In this document: piece by piece, positions 1 to 8,225 of the stretch
Layout: each line of letters opens with the position of its first letter
Position numbering within the stretch: the stretch's first letter is position 1
Position numbers and translations under genes: made by a program
The notes under the pieces: model-generated
What the model saw: the letters and a program-made list of their open reading frames with translations, nothing else
Database searches by the model: none
Told to the model about the DNA's origin: nothing
Assembly: GCA_017480495.1 (NCBI GenBank)
Contig: JAFVAQ010000010.1
Coordinates: forward strand, 1 to 34,647
DNA length: 34,647 nucleotides
Source of the DNA: Eubacterium sp.
GTDB taxonomy: Bacteria; Bacillota; Clostridia; Lachnospirales; Lachnospiraceae
Direction: 5' to 3'

Positions 1-63
<63 letters not shown>

Positions 64-91
64 ACATTTTTGACTGATAAGACAGTCTAAA

Positions 92-162
92 AGCGGGTGA
101 TGGGAATCGAACCCACATATCTAGCTTGGAAGGCTGGTGTTCTACCACTGAACTACACCCGC
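92..162 (-). tRNA. tRNA-Gly (anticodon TCC)
   Basis: Complete cloverleaf on the minus strand: acceptor GCGGGTG/CACCCGC with discriminator T, the short D loop typical of tRNA-Gly, anticodon loop CTTCCAA (anticodon TCC, reading GGA) and T loop TTCGATT. The 3' CCA is not encoded, so it must be added by tRNA nucleotidyltransferase. Confidence 0.95.
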
Positions 163-234
163 ATATTTTTTACAAAACCTTACGGCTAGTAAATGATATA
201 TAATTTTTTGGATTATGTCAAGTAAAATCCTTAG

Positions 235-309
235 TCGGGGTGACAGGATTCGAACCTGCGACCTCCTGATCCCAAATCAGGCGCTCTAGCCAAGCTGAGC
301 CACACCCCG
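235..309 (-). tRNA. tRNA-Pro (anticodon TGG)
   Basis: Complete cloverleaf on the minus strand: acceptor CGGGGTG/CACCCCG with discriminator A, anticodon stem CCTGA/TCAGG with loop TTTGGGA (anticodon TGG, reading CCA) and T loop TTCGAAT. CCA is not encoded. Confidence 0.95.
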
Positions 310-399
310 TTTTAGGTGCTTGCTTAATCATAAACAGCGAATGTGATTATATAACTCTGAGTTCATCATGTCAAGTATAAATATATAATCATTTTTAAG

Positions 400-473
400 T
401 AGCGGGAGGGGGACTTGAACCCTCGACACTACGGGTATGAACCGTATGCTCTAGCCAGCTGAGCTATCCCGCC
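400..473 (-). tRNA. tRNA-Met, elongator type (anticodon CAT)
   Basis: Minus-strand cloverleaf starting GGCGGGA, anticodon stem TACGG/CCGTA with loop TTCATAC (anticodon CAT), discriminator A, no encoded CCA. The pairable position 1-72 (G-U) and the GGCGGGA start argue for elongator Met rather than initiator. A tRNA-Ile2 read by lysidine modification cannot be excluded from the anticodon alone. The T stem (GAGGG against CCCCC) has one A-C mismatch at positions 50-64. Confidence 0.88.
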
Positions 474-478
474 AGATA

Positions 479-551
479 TGGGGCCTACAGGGCTCGAACC
501 TGTGACCCTCTGCTTGTAAGGCAGATGCTCTCCCAGCTGAGCTAAGACCCC
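479..551 (-). tRNA. tRNA-Val (anticodon TAC)
   Basis: First gene of the array in transcription order. Acceptor GGGGTCT/AGGCCCC (one T-G pair) with discriminator A, anticodon stem TCTGC/GCAGA with loop CTTACAA (anticodon TAC, reading GTA), T loop TTCGAGC. CCA is not encoded. Its 5' end lies only 4 nt after a terminator-like hairpin. Confidence 0.95.
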
Positions 552-555
552 GTTT

Positions 556-583
556 AAAAGTGCCGTCCATCGACAGCACTTTT
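556..583 (-). terminator. Rho-independent terminator of the two-component operon, also leader of the tRNA transcript
   Basis: On the minus strand AAAAGTGCTGTC pairs with GACGGCACTTTT around a GATG loop, a 12-bp stem whose 3' arm ends in a T run. It lies between the kinase stop (677) and tRNA-Val (551). It also sits at the predicted start of the tRNA transcript (promoter at 587-615), so newly started RNA would lack the first A residues of the 5' arm. Confidence 0.7.
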
Positions 584-586
584 CCT

Positions 587-615
587 ATTATAGTTATGTC
601 ACCCCACTTTGTCAA
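587..615 (-). promoter_or_regulatory. Consensus sigma-70-type promoter of the tRNA array
   Basis: Minus strand shows TTGACA (610-615), a 17-bp spacer and TATAAT (587-592), a perfect match to both hexamers as expected for a stable-RNA operon. Predicted start near 580, about 30 nt before the tRNA-Val 5' end. Confidence 0.88.
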
Positions 616-676
616 GCGGTTTTTTTGATATTTTTCGACTGATTTTTTGATCGTTTTTTAACCGCTTCTTAAGGGG

Positions 677-3328
677 CTATTTTACGTTATTTTCTACCAA
701 AGGGAAGCTTACATTTACTCTGAAAAGATCCCCATCAATACTTATATCAAATGTACCATTTTGAAGTTCAGTAAGGTTCTTCGCAATAGATAGTCCGAGG
801 CCGGATCCTTCTGTATTTCTAGATCTATCTCCTCTTACGAATCTCTCTGATAATTCTTCTGGAGTTATATTAAGCATTTCCTTACTAACATTCTTTATAC
901 TGAATATTACAGAACCAGGTATATTCTCGCCATCTACATTATCTTTTTCAGGCTGCTCCTGATTAATGATATCTATATCCATATATACTCTGGTATCTGG
1001 CTTAGCATATTTAGCAACGTTATTCATAATGTTATCAATTATTCTATATACTCTTCTACCATCAGCATTTATAAGAGCATTATCTGTTTTGAAGCCTTTA
1101 ACGACCACAAGATTATTCTCCTTAAACTTATCCTCATGTTCACCCATGCACTGGTTTATAAGCTCTACAAAGTTAATATTCATAAGCTCTAGCTCTACAT
1201 TTCCAGTGCTTGTTTTAGAAGCCTCTATGAGGTCCAGAATAAGCTGTTTTAATCTCTCAGACTTCTGATCAAGTACATCTATATATTCCTTAGCCTTTTC
1301 ATTATCAATATCTTCCTTCTTCAAAAGGTCAACATAGTTAATAATTGAAGTAAGTGGAGTTTTAATATCATGAGATACATTCGTGATAAGTTCAGCCTTA
1401 GTTCTTTCATCTCTAAGAGAGGATTCAACGGCTTTTGATAAGCTATCTCCTAGATTATTTAGACTCTGACCAAGTTCGCGTGTATCTAGTCTTAGCTCGT
1501 CTACATTAACCTTGGCATCAAATTCACCATTTTCTATTTTACGGCTAGTTTCAAGAAGTTTATCCATATCCATGCCACGTTTGAGCATAAGTCCTGCTCC
1601 AGCAATATCAATTACAGCTATAAGCACTGCTGCCAATATACTTTCGTCATATAAACTAGCAGCAAATGCTAAAAGAGTAATTATATTAATAGCTAGTAAA
1701 AATACCAGCACAACAACAAGCCTTAACTTACCAGCAATATTCTTGCTTATACCCTTATAACCACCAAATATATACTTAAATAGAATTACGATAACAAATC
1801 CATCAAAGAATTCCTTACACTTTATTCTTCTAACTACATTCATTACAACTCCTGCTGTAGCTATATAGAAGATTAATATTGCAAATAGACACGCTAAAAC
1901 GAGAGCTCCCATCTCCTTTGACATTAGATCCGCAACTAAACTTGTTATTCCTGTCACTGCAAATAGGCTAAAGGATGCGCCTAAAAGCATAACATATATA
2001 AATCCCCAAACGATGTATGGAGCTTTATCGACAAAGAATAGCTTAGCCGGCTCACCGATAATAAGAAGAACTACACAAATACAAAATATTATTCCACTTA
2101 TTACGCAACCCCAAACAGGATATTTATAATTAGAACATAATCTAAAAGCAACGCCTTCAATTAAGAACTGATCATTAACGGTCTTATTCTTTATTGAATA
2201 TACAAAGCTTTCATCACAGATATTTGTTAGTTCTTCCAGCTCATCCTCAGAAATGTAATCAAAGTCGACTTTATCTCCAGTTTTATTTTTATACCACTGT
2301 TCTACTTCTTTTTTCTTTGTATCATAACTAACAAAAATAACTGCATTTTCTTTTGAAGTATTTAAAAATTTTGAGTAGCTTTCTTCCTCCTCTGAACTGT
2401 TTAGCTTATCATCTCCAAAGCTGAAGCCATAGTCTGCAGTATAAACCATATATTCATGATAATCTTCAATCTGAAGACACTGCTTCTCTTCCTCACTTAA
2501 GCATGTATATAAAAGCTCAGTATTATTTCTCATAATCATAGAAGTAAGGATATATTCTTCTATTTGCTTTTTACCCTCTTTACCATTCTTTAGATAATCC
2601 TCAATAACATCATCATACTGAATATATAGATAGTCAGAAGGTTCTGAGAAAGAAACAAGCTGTAAATAACCATTTGGACTATAATAAATATAATCACTGT
2701 TTATTGAATATAAATAGAGCTTATCATTTATATTCTTGAAATAATCTCCTTCACCAATATCCAACCCCTGAATATTATTCCAGAGAAATTCATATTCCTT
2801 GTCTTCAGGATCATAGTCATCTGAATATTTAATACAATAATCAGCTGCAATACTCTGATACTCTGACCATGTAAGACGAATAAATCTGTCATCACTTAAC
2901 TTGATCTGTTTCGCATATCCATTCCAGATAGAACCCTCTCCAGAATTAACATCAACATATCCAGATAATCTATTAGTTACGTCATCCTCGAATAGGTCGT
3001 TTACAGAGTTAGTACTTGGAGATAATTCCTCTTTACCATCATTATCTTTAATCGCTGAATAATCATAAAATTCGAACTTCTTGGAATCCAAATCAATCTT
3101 GTTGGCAATATTCTTTATATATGCTTTTTTCTGAACCTGCTTAAGATCAGCAAATACACCATTTTGAACATTTACAGATTCTTCATAAGGCTTATCAAAG
3201 CTTGTCTCATCCATAAAAATGCCGTATCTAAATCCAGAAACTACAGCAGATACAATTAATAAAATAATACTAAAGTATCCTAGAACATATAGCCCAAGTC
3301 TAAACCATTTATTCTTAATAACCTTCAT
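677..3328 (-). CDS. Membrane sensor histidine kinase
   Basis: Sensor kinase of a two-component system, expected to autophosphorylate and pass phosphate to the response regulator encoded just upstream. Layout: one N-terminal transmembrane helix (about residues 10-32), a large acidic extracytoplasmic region (about 33-405), roughly six further hydrophobic segments (about 405-600), a HAMP-like linker, a HisKA box VSHDIKTPLTS with the phosphoacceptor His near residue 653, then a HATPase_c domain with N box (IIDNIMNNVAKYA) and G box (GSGLGLSIAKN). I place the start at 3328 rather than at the in-frame ATG at 3343: AAAGGA lies 6 nt before 3328, whereas nothing like a ribosome site precedes 3343. At about 883 aa it is much longer than the usual 400-600 aa. 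The kinase core is unmistakable; the ectodomain is not recognised, so the signal is unknown. Confidence 0.93.
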   Translation of the reverse strand: MKVIKNKWFRLGLYVLGYFSIILLIVSAVVSGFRYGIFMDETSFDKPYEESVNVQNGVFADLKQVQKKAYIKNIANKIDLDSKKFEFYDYSAIKDNDGKEELSPSTNSVNDLFEDDVTNRLSGYVDVNSGEGSIWNGYAKQIKLSDDRFIRLTWSEYQSIAADYCIKYSDDYDPEDKEYEFLWNNIQGLDIGEGDYFKNINDKLYLYSINSDYIYYSPNGYLQLVSFSEPSDYLYIQYDDVIEDYLKNGKEGKKQIEEYILTSMIMRNNTELLYTCLSEEEKQCLQIEDYHEYMVYTADYGFSFGDDKLNSSEEEESYSKFLNTSKENAVIFVSYDTKKKEVEQWYKNKTGDKVDFDYISEDELEELTNICDESFVYSIKNKTVNDQFLIEGVAFRLCSNYKYPVWGCVISGIIFCICVVLLIIGEPAKLFFVDKAPYIVWGFIYVMLLGASFSLFAVTGITSLVADLMSKEMGALVLACLFAILIFYIATAGVVMNVVRRIKCKEFFDGFVIVILFKYIFGGYKGISKNIAGKLRLVVVLVFLLAINIITLLAFAASLYDESILAAVLIAVIDIAGAGLMLKRGMDMDKLLETSRKIENGEFDAKVNVDELRLDTRELGQSLNNLGDSLSKAVESSLRDERTKAELITNVSHDIKTPLTSIINYVDLLKKEDIDNEKAKEYIDVLDQKSERLKQLILDLIEASKTSTGNVELELMNINFVELINQCMGEHEDKFKENNLVVVKGFKTDNALINADGRRVYRIIDNIMNNVAKYAKPDTRVYMDIDIINQEQPEKDNVDGENIPGSVIFSIKNVSKEMLNITPEELSERFVRGDRSRNTEGSGLGLSIAKNLTELQNGTFDISIDGDLFRVNVSFPLVENNVK

Positions 3329-3357
3329 AGCAAATCCTTTCATAAACGCAAGATAAA

Positions 3358-4059
3358 CTAAAGCTTTTCAACCTTATATCCCTGGCCCCAAACGACCTTC
3401 AGATATCTAGGTTCTTTAGGATTAATCTCGATTTTTTCTCTGATATGTCTGATATGAACTGCAATTATATTATCGGAACCAACTGCATCTTCGTCCCATA
3501 CCGCCTCGTAGATCTGATTAGTATTAAATACTCTACCTCTATTTTCAGTAAGGTATTTCAGGATATTATACTCAATCGGTGTAAGCTTTACCTCGTCACC
3601 ATCTACAGTTACAGACTTGGCACTGTCATTTATTTCAAGGCCACCATTAACAATGACTATATCATCGTCACTTACCGTCTCTGTGATAGAACCAAGCTGT
3701 GTATAGCGTCTGATCTGTGACTTAACTCTTGCTACAAGTTCAAGTGGGTTAAATGGTTTAGTCACATAATCGTCAGCTCCTATATCAAGTCCCAGAATCT
3801 TATCAGCATCCTCAGACTTAGCAGAAAGAAATATAACAGGCACTTGACTTATCTCTCTGATCTTACGTGTAGCCATGATTCCATCCATATTTGGCATCAT
3901 AATATCAATGATTACCAAATGAATCTCCTCTGACTTTATCTTATCCAGCGCCTGAAAGCCGTCGTACGCCTTTACTACGCCGTAACCAGCTGTCTCCAGA
4001 TAGATACTTATAGCTTCCACGATATCCTTATCATCGTCGCAAACAAGTACGTTATACAT
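3358..4059 (-). CDS. OmpR/PhoB-family response regulator
   Basis: DNA-binding response regulator, first gene of the pair with the kinase 29 nt downstream. Receiver domain (about 1-115): acidic cluster CDDD (8-10), phosphoacceptor Asp52 in VIIDIMMPNMDG, Ser79 in the switch position and Lys101 in VTKPF. The C-terminal winged-helix Trans_reg_C domain (about 135-230) has LTPIEYNILKYLTENRGRVF and the VDDxIxAVHIRHIREKIE-type recognition region. I chose the ATG at 4059 because GGAGG lies directly before it; the open frame extends 10 codons further upstream without a better ribosome site. The target genes cannot be told from sequence. The neighbouring acidic protein at 4248-4484 is one candidate by position only. 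Confidence 0.95.
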   Translation of the reverse strand: MYNVLVCDDDKDIVEAISIYLETAGYGVVKAYDGFQALDKIKSEEIHLVIIDIMMPNMDGIMATRKIREISQVPVIFLSAKSEDADKILGLDIGADDYVTKPFNPLELVARVKSQIRRYTQLGSITETVSDDDIVIVNGGLEINDSAKSVTVDGDEVKLTPIEYNILKYLTENRGRVFNTNQIYEAVWDEDAVGSDNIIAVHIRHIREKIEINPKEPRYLKVVWGQGYKVEKL

Positions 4060-4189
4060 ATTCCCTCCACTCCGCTTTGCATAAAGCAAAACAATAAAAC
4101 GTTTTATGAATTAGATTGTAAATTCTAGTTATTAAATAAATGCTATTTAATTATTAAGATTTTTTTAAGTTATATTTACAAAAAAATAT

Positions 4190-4217
4190 AGAGGGACTAT
4201 GAAAACATAATCCCTCT
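4190..4217 (-). terminator. Rho-independent terminator after the acidic small protein
   Basis: On the minus strand AGAGGGATTATG pairs with CATAGTCCCTCT (one T-G pair) around TTTT, followed by ATATTTTTTTG. It lies 30 nt after the stop of the gene at 4248-4484. Confidence 0.85.
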
Positions 4218-4247
4218 TAAAAAACAAATATAATAGTATGTTTTGAT

Positions 4248-4484
4248 TTAAGCCTCTGCAGGTGCTACATCATCTGTGAAGTCTGTATCATCATCGAAGA
4301 AATCATCATCGAAATCATCATCAAACTCATCAAAATCATCAAGATAATCAGGAGTCAGATATTTATAAACTGCTACTGCAATACCAACAATAAGTGTAAT
4401 AACACCTATTATAATACATACTGCAACAATGGCATTCTTAGCTGTCTCCACTGCATCGTCTTTAACCACTACATCGTTTCTCAT
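4248..4484 (-). CDS. Small single-span membrane protein with a very acidic C-terminal tail
   Basis: Unrecognised protein of about 78 aa. A short N-terminal segment is followed by one strongly hydrophobic helix (about 18-42, IVAVCIIIGVITLIVGIAVAVYKY) and then a tail of about 30 residues made almost wholly of Asp, Glu and Phe (DDFDEFDDDFDDDFFDDD) ending in PAEA. The ATG at 4484 is preceded by AGGGGG; a TTG two codons upstream is the alternative. The gene is a one-gene unit with its own promoter, a 14-bp palindrome just after the predicted start site, and a terminator. Possible roles such as binding cations or a basic partner at the membrane are guesses only. Confidence 0.75.
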   Translation of the reverse strand: MRNDVVVKDDAVETAKNAIVAVCIIIGVITLIVGIAVAVYKYLTPDYLDDFDEFDDDFDDDFFDDDTDFTDDVAPAEA

Positions 4485-4510
4485 AATCAAGAAACCCCCT
4501 TTCAGTAAAA

Positions 4511-4524
4511 TGTATACGTATACA
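4511..4524. promoter_or_regulatory. Perfect 14-bp palindrome, operator-like
   Basis: TGTATACGTATACA is self-complementary over all 14 bases. It lies from about +5 to +18 relative to the predicted start of the small acidic protein gene, where a bound repressor would block transcription. The dimeric regulator that would use it is not identifiable here. Confidence 0.55.
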
Positions 4525-4534
4525 ACATATTCAG

Positions 4535-4563
4535 ATTATACCATATATTAAATGTTATGAAAA
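4535..4563 (-). promoter_or_regulatory. Promoter of the acidic small protein gene
   Basis: Minus strand: TTTTCA (4558-4563), 17-bp spacer, TATAAT (4535-4540). The -10 is perfect and the -35 matches 4 of 6. Predicted start near 4528. Confidence 0.65.
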
Positions 4564-4571
4564 GTTAAAAA

Positions 4572-5198
4572 TTATTCAACTACTACTTCGCCATCACCTA
4601 TAGCATCACTAAGCAAACCTTCTATCAGGTCTTTAGCGTGCTTGTCTGCTTCTTCCTTGAGAGTATCTATACTGGCATTTTCCTTTGCATCAGCCTCAGC
4701 ATTAGATACAGCATCTACTCCATCTTCCTTGGACTCCCAATTAAATATAGCATAGCTCTCATCATAGAATTCGATTGAGTCCGGATCTACATAAACCTTC
4801 TGAACCTCAGACTTAGGAATCTTGACATAGACCTTATCATCCTTTTCTGTGACCTCTATCTCTGAGACATCTATACCCGCCTCTATTTCCGCAGTATAAG
4901 TCATAGAATAGCTCTTCTTAGTAAGAAATGGTATATCCCCCTCTTCGTAGCGAATATATCCCTGGTAGATAATCTTCTCAGTCGTAAGCTCACTAACACT
5001 TTCAAGTCTCTCAGAAACCTCAGCTGAAGTTATTCTCTTCTCAGCTTCGAGCTTCTCGAGGTATCGCTTATGCATTACTATACCTACAACAACCGATATA
5101 GCTATTATTATAATAAGAGCGACAATAGATATAAGTAGTTTATAAATTGAGAACGTAAATGCTCTCCTCTCTCTAGCTTCTAACTTTTCTTCTTCCAT
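4572..5198 (-). CDS. Membrane-anchored DUF4230-type protein
   Basis: 208 aa. A charged N-terminus is followed by one transmembrane helix (about 19-42, LLISIVALIIIIAISVVVGIVM) and an extracytoplasmic domain. The segment from SVSELTTEKIIYQGYI to AGIDVSEIEV and VKIPKSEVQKVYVDPDSIEF fits my memory of DUF4230 (LTT-start, AGID-S-I, then an I-P-P/K-S/P repeat and DPDS). Function unknown. Third gene of the pspA-pcrA operon, 10 nt after pcrA, with AGGGGA before the ATG. No clear terminator follows it. Confidence 0.75.
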   Translation of the reverse strand: MEEEKLEARERRAFTFSIYKLLISIVALIIIIAISVVVGIVMHKRYLEKLEAEKRITSAEVSERLESVSELTTEKIIYQGYIRYEEGDIPFLTKKSYSMTYTAEIEAGIDVSEIEVTEKDDKVYVKIPKSEVQKVYVDPDSIEFYDESYAIFNWESKEDGVDAVSNAEADAKENASIDTLKEEADKHAKDLIEGLLSDAIGDGEVVVE

Positions 5199-5208
5199 AT
5201 ATTATCCC

Positions 5209-7449
5209 CTAAACCTTTTTAAGCTTTGCAAGTGTTGCAAAGAGTCTCTTCTCTCCAACAGTATCGAAAGCAACTGTCACTTCATAATCATCCGCTTCCT
5301 TAACCATGCTGATAACCTTACCTTTGCCAAACTTTATATGTCTGACTGTATCTCCTACACCATATTCTATAGAACTTACATCAGCAAGAGGAGCTGTAGC
5401 CTTCTTGAAAGACTTTGGCGGTGGAGCTGTATACCTTGTAGCCGAAGCACCTGATGTAATAGATGCACCTGAATTAGATCCAACAAATGAGCTTGTAAAT
5501 GGATCTTTCTTGATTACATTTGCTTTGATTCCAGTTCTAGTCATATATTCCTTAGGAATCTCACTTATAAATCTAGATTCCAAAGGATAATTTCTATTAC
5601 CATGCATCATTCTGGTAGTAGCTGAACTTAAATAAAGTTCTTCCTTAGCTCTTGTAATACCAACATAGCATAGTCTTCTCTCTTCCTCAACTGCATCTGG
5701 ATCATCGCTATCCATAGCCATACCGCTAGGAAATAGCCTCTCCTCCATACCAGTAATAAAGACAACCGGGAACTCCAAGCCTTTAGCACTATGAAGAGTC
5801 ATAAGAGTAACCTTATTATCAGTATCTTCAGCACTATCATCAGTATCAGCAACTAGAGAAATGTCTTCGAGAAGTCCCATAAGAGATGGTTCTTCTTCCT
5901 CTTCCATGTAACCTACAATCTTGTTCTTTAATTCTTCTAGGTTATCAAGTCTAGCAGCAGACTCGTCAGTTCTCTCTATCTCAAGCTCTTTTCTATAGCC
6001 TGTCTTCTCCATGATATCCTCATAGAGTTGTTCAAGATCACCACTCTCAGCAACTGGAACAAGGGATTCCATAAGCTCTATAAAGCCACCGATTTTTTCT
6101 GCGGCTCTACCTAAAAGACTTCTATTTGCCTCATTTTTACAGAAATCATACATTGATACGCCTGCTTCAGTACTTAGCTCACGAATCTTAGTAATACTGG
6201 TTTGTCCTATACCACGCTTAGGAACATTAATAATTCTTGAAAAAGAAACTTCATCTGAACTATTACTTAAGAGCTTCAGATATGCAACAATATCTCTTAT
6301 TTCTTTTCTATTGTAGAAGCCAGTACCACCCACAAGCTTGTAAGGAATATTCGCATAAACGAGCTTCTCTTCTATTGCTCTGGACTGTGCATTTGTACGG
6401 TACAGAATGGCCATATCTGAGTATGGTCTTCCCTCTATATTTTTCTCAAGGATTATATTTACTGCACCATGAGCTTCTTCATATTCCGTCTCATATACAG
6501 TGTAATTAATCTTAGAGCCTTCGCCATTTTCCGTCCAAAGCCTCTTATCCTTACGCCCTTCATTATTAGCTATAACTGCATTTGCGGCATTCAGGATATT
6601 CGATGTAGATCTATAGTTCTGCTCCAGCTTAACAACCTTGGCATCAGTATACTCATCCTCAAAGTTTAGAATATTATAGATATTCGCACCTCTAAACTTA
6701 TAGATGGACTGATCATCGTCACCAACTACGCAGAGATTACGCCATTTAGCAGCGAGAAGTCTAACGAGCTCGAACTGAGAATTATTAGTATCCTGATACT
6801 CATCGACCATTATATATTTGAAGCGTGTCTGATAAAGCTCAAGAACCTCTTCATCCTTCTGGAAAAGCTCAAGTGTCTCAAAAATAAGATCATCAAAATC
6901 AAGAGCATTATTTAGCTTCATTCTCTTCTGATACTCACGATATATACGAGCCATCTGAATAGCTCTATAGTCAGAACCCGCCTCTAGGTCCATATCCTCT
7001 GGAGTCTTATATCCTTCTTTTGCAGTTGATATGAAGCTGATACAAGCTCTCTCTGGATACATCTTAGGATCAATAGCCAGAGTCTTAAGAACTTCCTTAA
7101 CTACAGCTTTCTGATCATCAGTATCGTAAATTGTGAAATTATTATTTCCACCTATTCTTGAATAGAAACGTCTAAGTATCTTCACACACATAGAGTGAAA
7201 TGTACTAACCCAGACACCCTCTGCCTGTGCACCTATCTCTCGTTCAACACGTTCTTTCATCTCATTTGCAGCCTTATTTGTAAATGTGATAGACAGTATG
7301 TTATAAGGATCAACTGACTTCTCATCAATGAGATAAGCTATACGGTGAACCAAAACACGAGTTTTTCCACTTCCTGCACCTGCAAGTATAAGAAGAGGCC
7401 CCTCGGTATACGAGCAGGCCTCTGATTGTCTATCATTTAAACCTAGCAT
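5209..7449 (-). CDS. pcrA: ATP-dependent 3'-5' DNA helicase PcrA/UvrD
   Basis: Superfamily 1A helicase for DNA repair and clearing recombination intermediates and blocked replication or transcription complexes. Visible motifs: Q motif LNDRQSEA, Walker A GAGSGKT (24-30), motif II MVDEYQDTN, motif III VVGDDDQSIYKFRGA, motif IV/V regions and VTLMTLHSAKGLEFPVVF, motif VI VGITRAKEELYL. The C-terminal region contains GDTVRHIKFGKGKVISM, the Tudor-like element that in PcrA contacts RNA polymerase. 746 aa is normal for the family. Its ATG overlaps the pspA stop codon (TAATG), so translation is probably coupled. Confidence 0.97.
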   Translation of the reverse strand: MLGLNDRQSEACSYTEGPLLILAGAGSGKTRVLVHRIAYLIDEKSVDPYNILSITFTNKAANEMKERVEREIGAQAEGVWVSTFHSMCVKILRRFYSRIGGNNNFTIYDTDDQKAVVKEVLKTLAIDPKMYPERACISFISTAKEGYKTPEDMDLEAGSDYRAIQMARIYREYQKRMKLNNALDFDDLIFETLELFQKDEEVLELYQTRFKYIMVDEYQDTNNSQFELVRLLAAKWRNLCVVGDDDQSIYKFRGANIYNILNFEDEYTDAKVVKLEQNYRSTSNILNAANAVIANNEGRKDKRLWTENGEGSKINYTVYETEYEEAHGAVNIILEKNIEGRPYSDMAILYRTNAQSRAIEEKLVYANIPYKLVGGTGFYNRKEIRDIVAYLKLLSNSSDEVSFSRIINVPKRGIGQTSITKIRELSTEAGVSMYDFCKNEANRSLLGRAAEKIGGFIELMESLVPVAESGDLEQLYEDIMEKTGYRKELEIERTDESAARLDNLEELKNKIVGYMEEEEEPSLMGLLEDISLVADTDDSAEDTDNKVTLMTLHSAKGLEFPVVFITGMEERLFPSGMAMDSDDPDAVEEERRLCYVGITRAKEELYLSSATTRMMHGNRNYPLESRFISEIPKEYMTRTGIKANVIKKDPFTSSFVGSNSGASITSGASATRYTAPPPKSFKKATAPLADVSSIEYGVGDTVRHIKFGKGKVISMVKEADDYEVTVAFDTVGEKRLFATLAKLKKV

Positions 7450-8138
7450 TACTGTGTTGAACCCTGTCCTAATTTAGCTTTAAGGGCTGCAAGTTCATCT
7501 TGAACAGCTGCATCAGGAGCAGCATCATATTTGGATGTTAGATTATCTACCTCACTAGAAGCTGTTGTTGCATTGAGTTCTGCTTCTGCAGTAGCAACAT
7601 CCAGCATAGCGTCTGCCTTATCTTCAATTCTCTGGAAGGCAGCAAAGCTTGATGAAGAATCAACCTTTGACTGAATCTTATTGATATCCTGCTGAGCTTT
7701 TGCAAGCTTAACCTTAGCCTTGATCATGTCACGTCTGGACTCAAGCTCTGATATATCATTTACGAGCTTGTCATGCATCTGACGCATCTTCATAGCATTT
7801 GCAGCTGCGATATCATATGTCTGCTGAAGTGTAGCCTGACGAGCAACAAGCTTAGACTTCTCTGTAAGGAACTTAGTTGCATCAGCATCATTTCCTGCTA
7901 CAACAGCCTTCTCAGCATAGTCCTGCATTCTTGCTATCTCAAGATTGATCTCATCGAGATCTCTCTTAGCCTTTGTCTCGTTAGCCATAACCTCAGCTGT
8001 CTCATTCTTAACCTTAACAAGATCATTGTTCAGATTACGAAGTGTCTGATCAACCATCTTCTCTGGATCTTCTGCCTTATCCAGAAGAGCATTGATATTA
8101 GATGACATTATATCCTTAAATCTTGATAAAATACCCAC
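7449..8138 (-). CDS. pspA: PspA/IM30 family envelope-stress protein
   Basis: 229-aa, almost fully helical coiled-coil protein of the PspA/Vipp1 family (ESCRT-III related), which polymerises on the inner face of damaged membranes. The N-terminus GILSRFKDIMSSNINALLDKAEDPEKMVDQ is characteristic: an amphipathic helix, then the conserved ALLDKAEDPEKM. The C-terminus is Ala-rich and ends after a linker in ALKAKLGQ. GTG start supported by GGAGG upstream. First gene of the operon with pcrA and the DUF4230 gene. Pairing with a DNA helicase is not a standard psp arrangement; no pspF-type regulator is near. Confidence 0.93.
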   Translation of the reverse strand: MGILSRFKDIMSSNINALLDKAEDPEKMVDQTLRNLNNDLVKVKNETAEVMANETKAKRDLDEINLEIARMQDYAEKAVVAGNDADATKFLTEKSKLVARQATLQQTYDIAAANAMKMRQMHDKLVNDISELESRRDMIKAKVKLAKAQQDINKIQSKVDSSSSFAAFQRIEDKADAMLDVATAEAELNATTASSEVDNLTSKYDAAPDAAVQDELAALKAKLGQGSTQ

Positions 8139-8177
8139 TTTTGTATCCTCCCTTTTTATTTATAAATACACTTAAAC

Positions 8178-8206
8178 ATTATACTCTACCAAATAATATA
8201 TTTCAA
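8178..8206 (-). promoter_or_regulatory. Promoter of the pspA-pcrA operon
   Basis: Minus strand: TTGAAA (8201-8206), 17-bp spacer, TATAAT (8178-8183). Predicted start near 8171, about 33 nt before the pspA GTG. Confidence 0.75.
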
Positions 8207-8225
8207 TTTGATATTATATAAAATG

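Noticed and set aside
614-667. Inverted repeat AAGCGGTT/AACCGCTT after the kinase gene as terminator
   Set aside because: The arms are 8 bp around a 38-nt AT-rich loop; the hairpin at 556-583 is a far better terminator.
966-1760. Plus-strand open frames inside the sensor kinase gene
   Set aside because: They are antisense shadows of a well-supported coding sequence, without ribosome sites or recognisable products.
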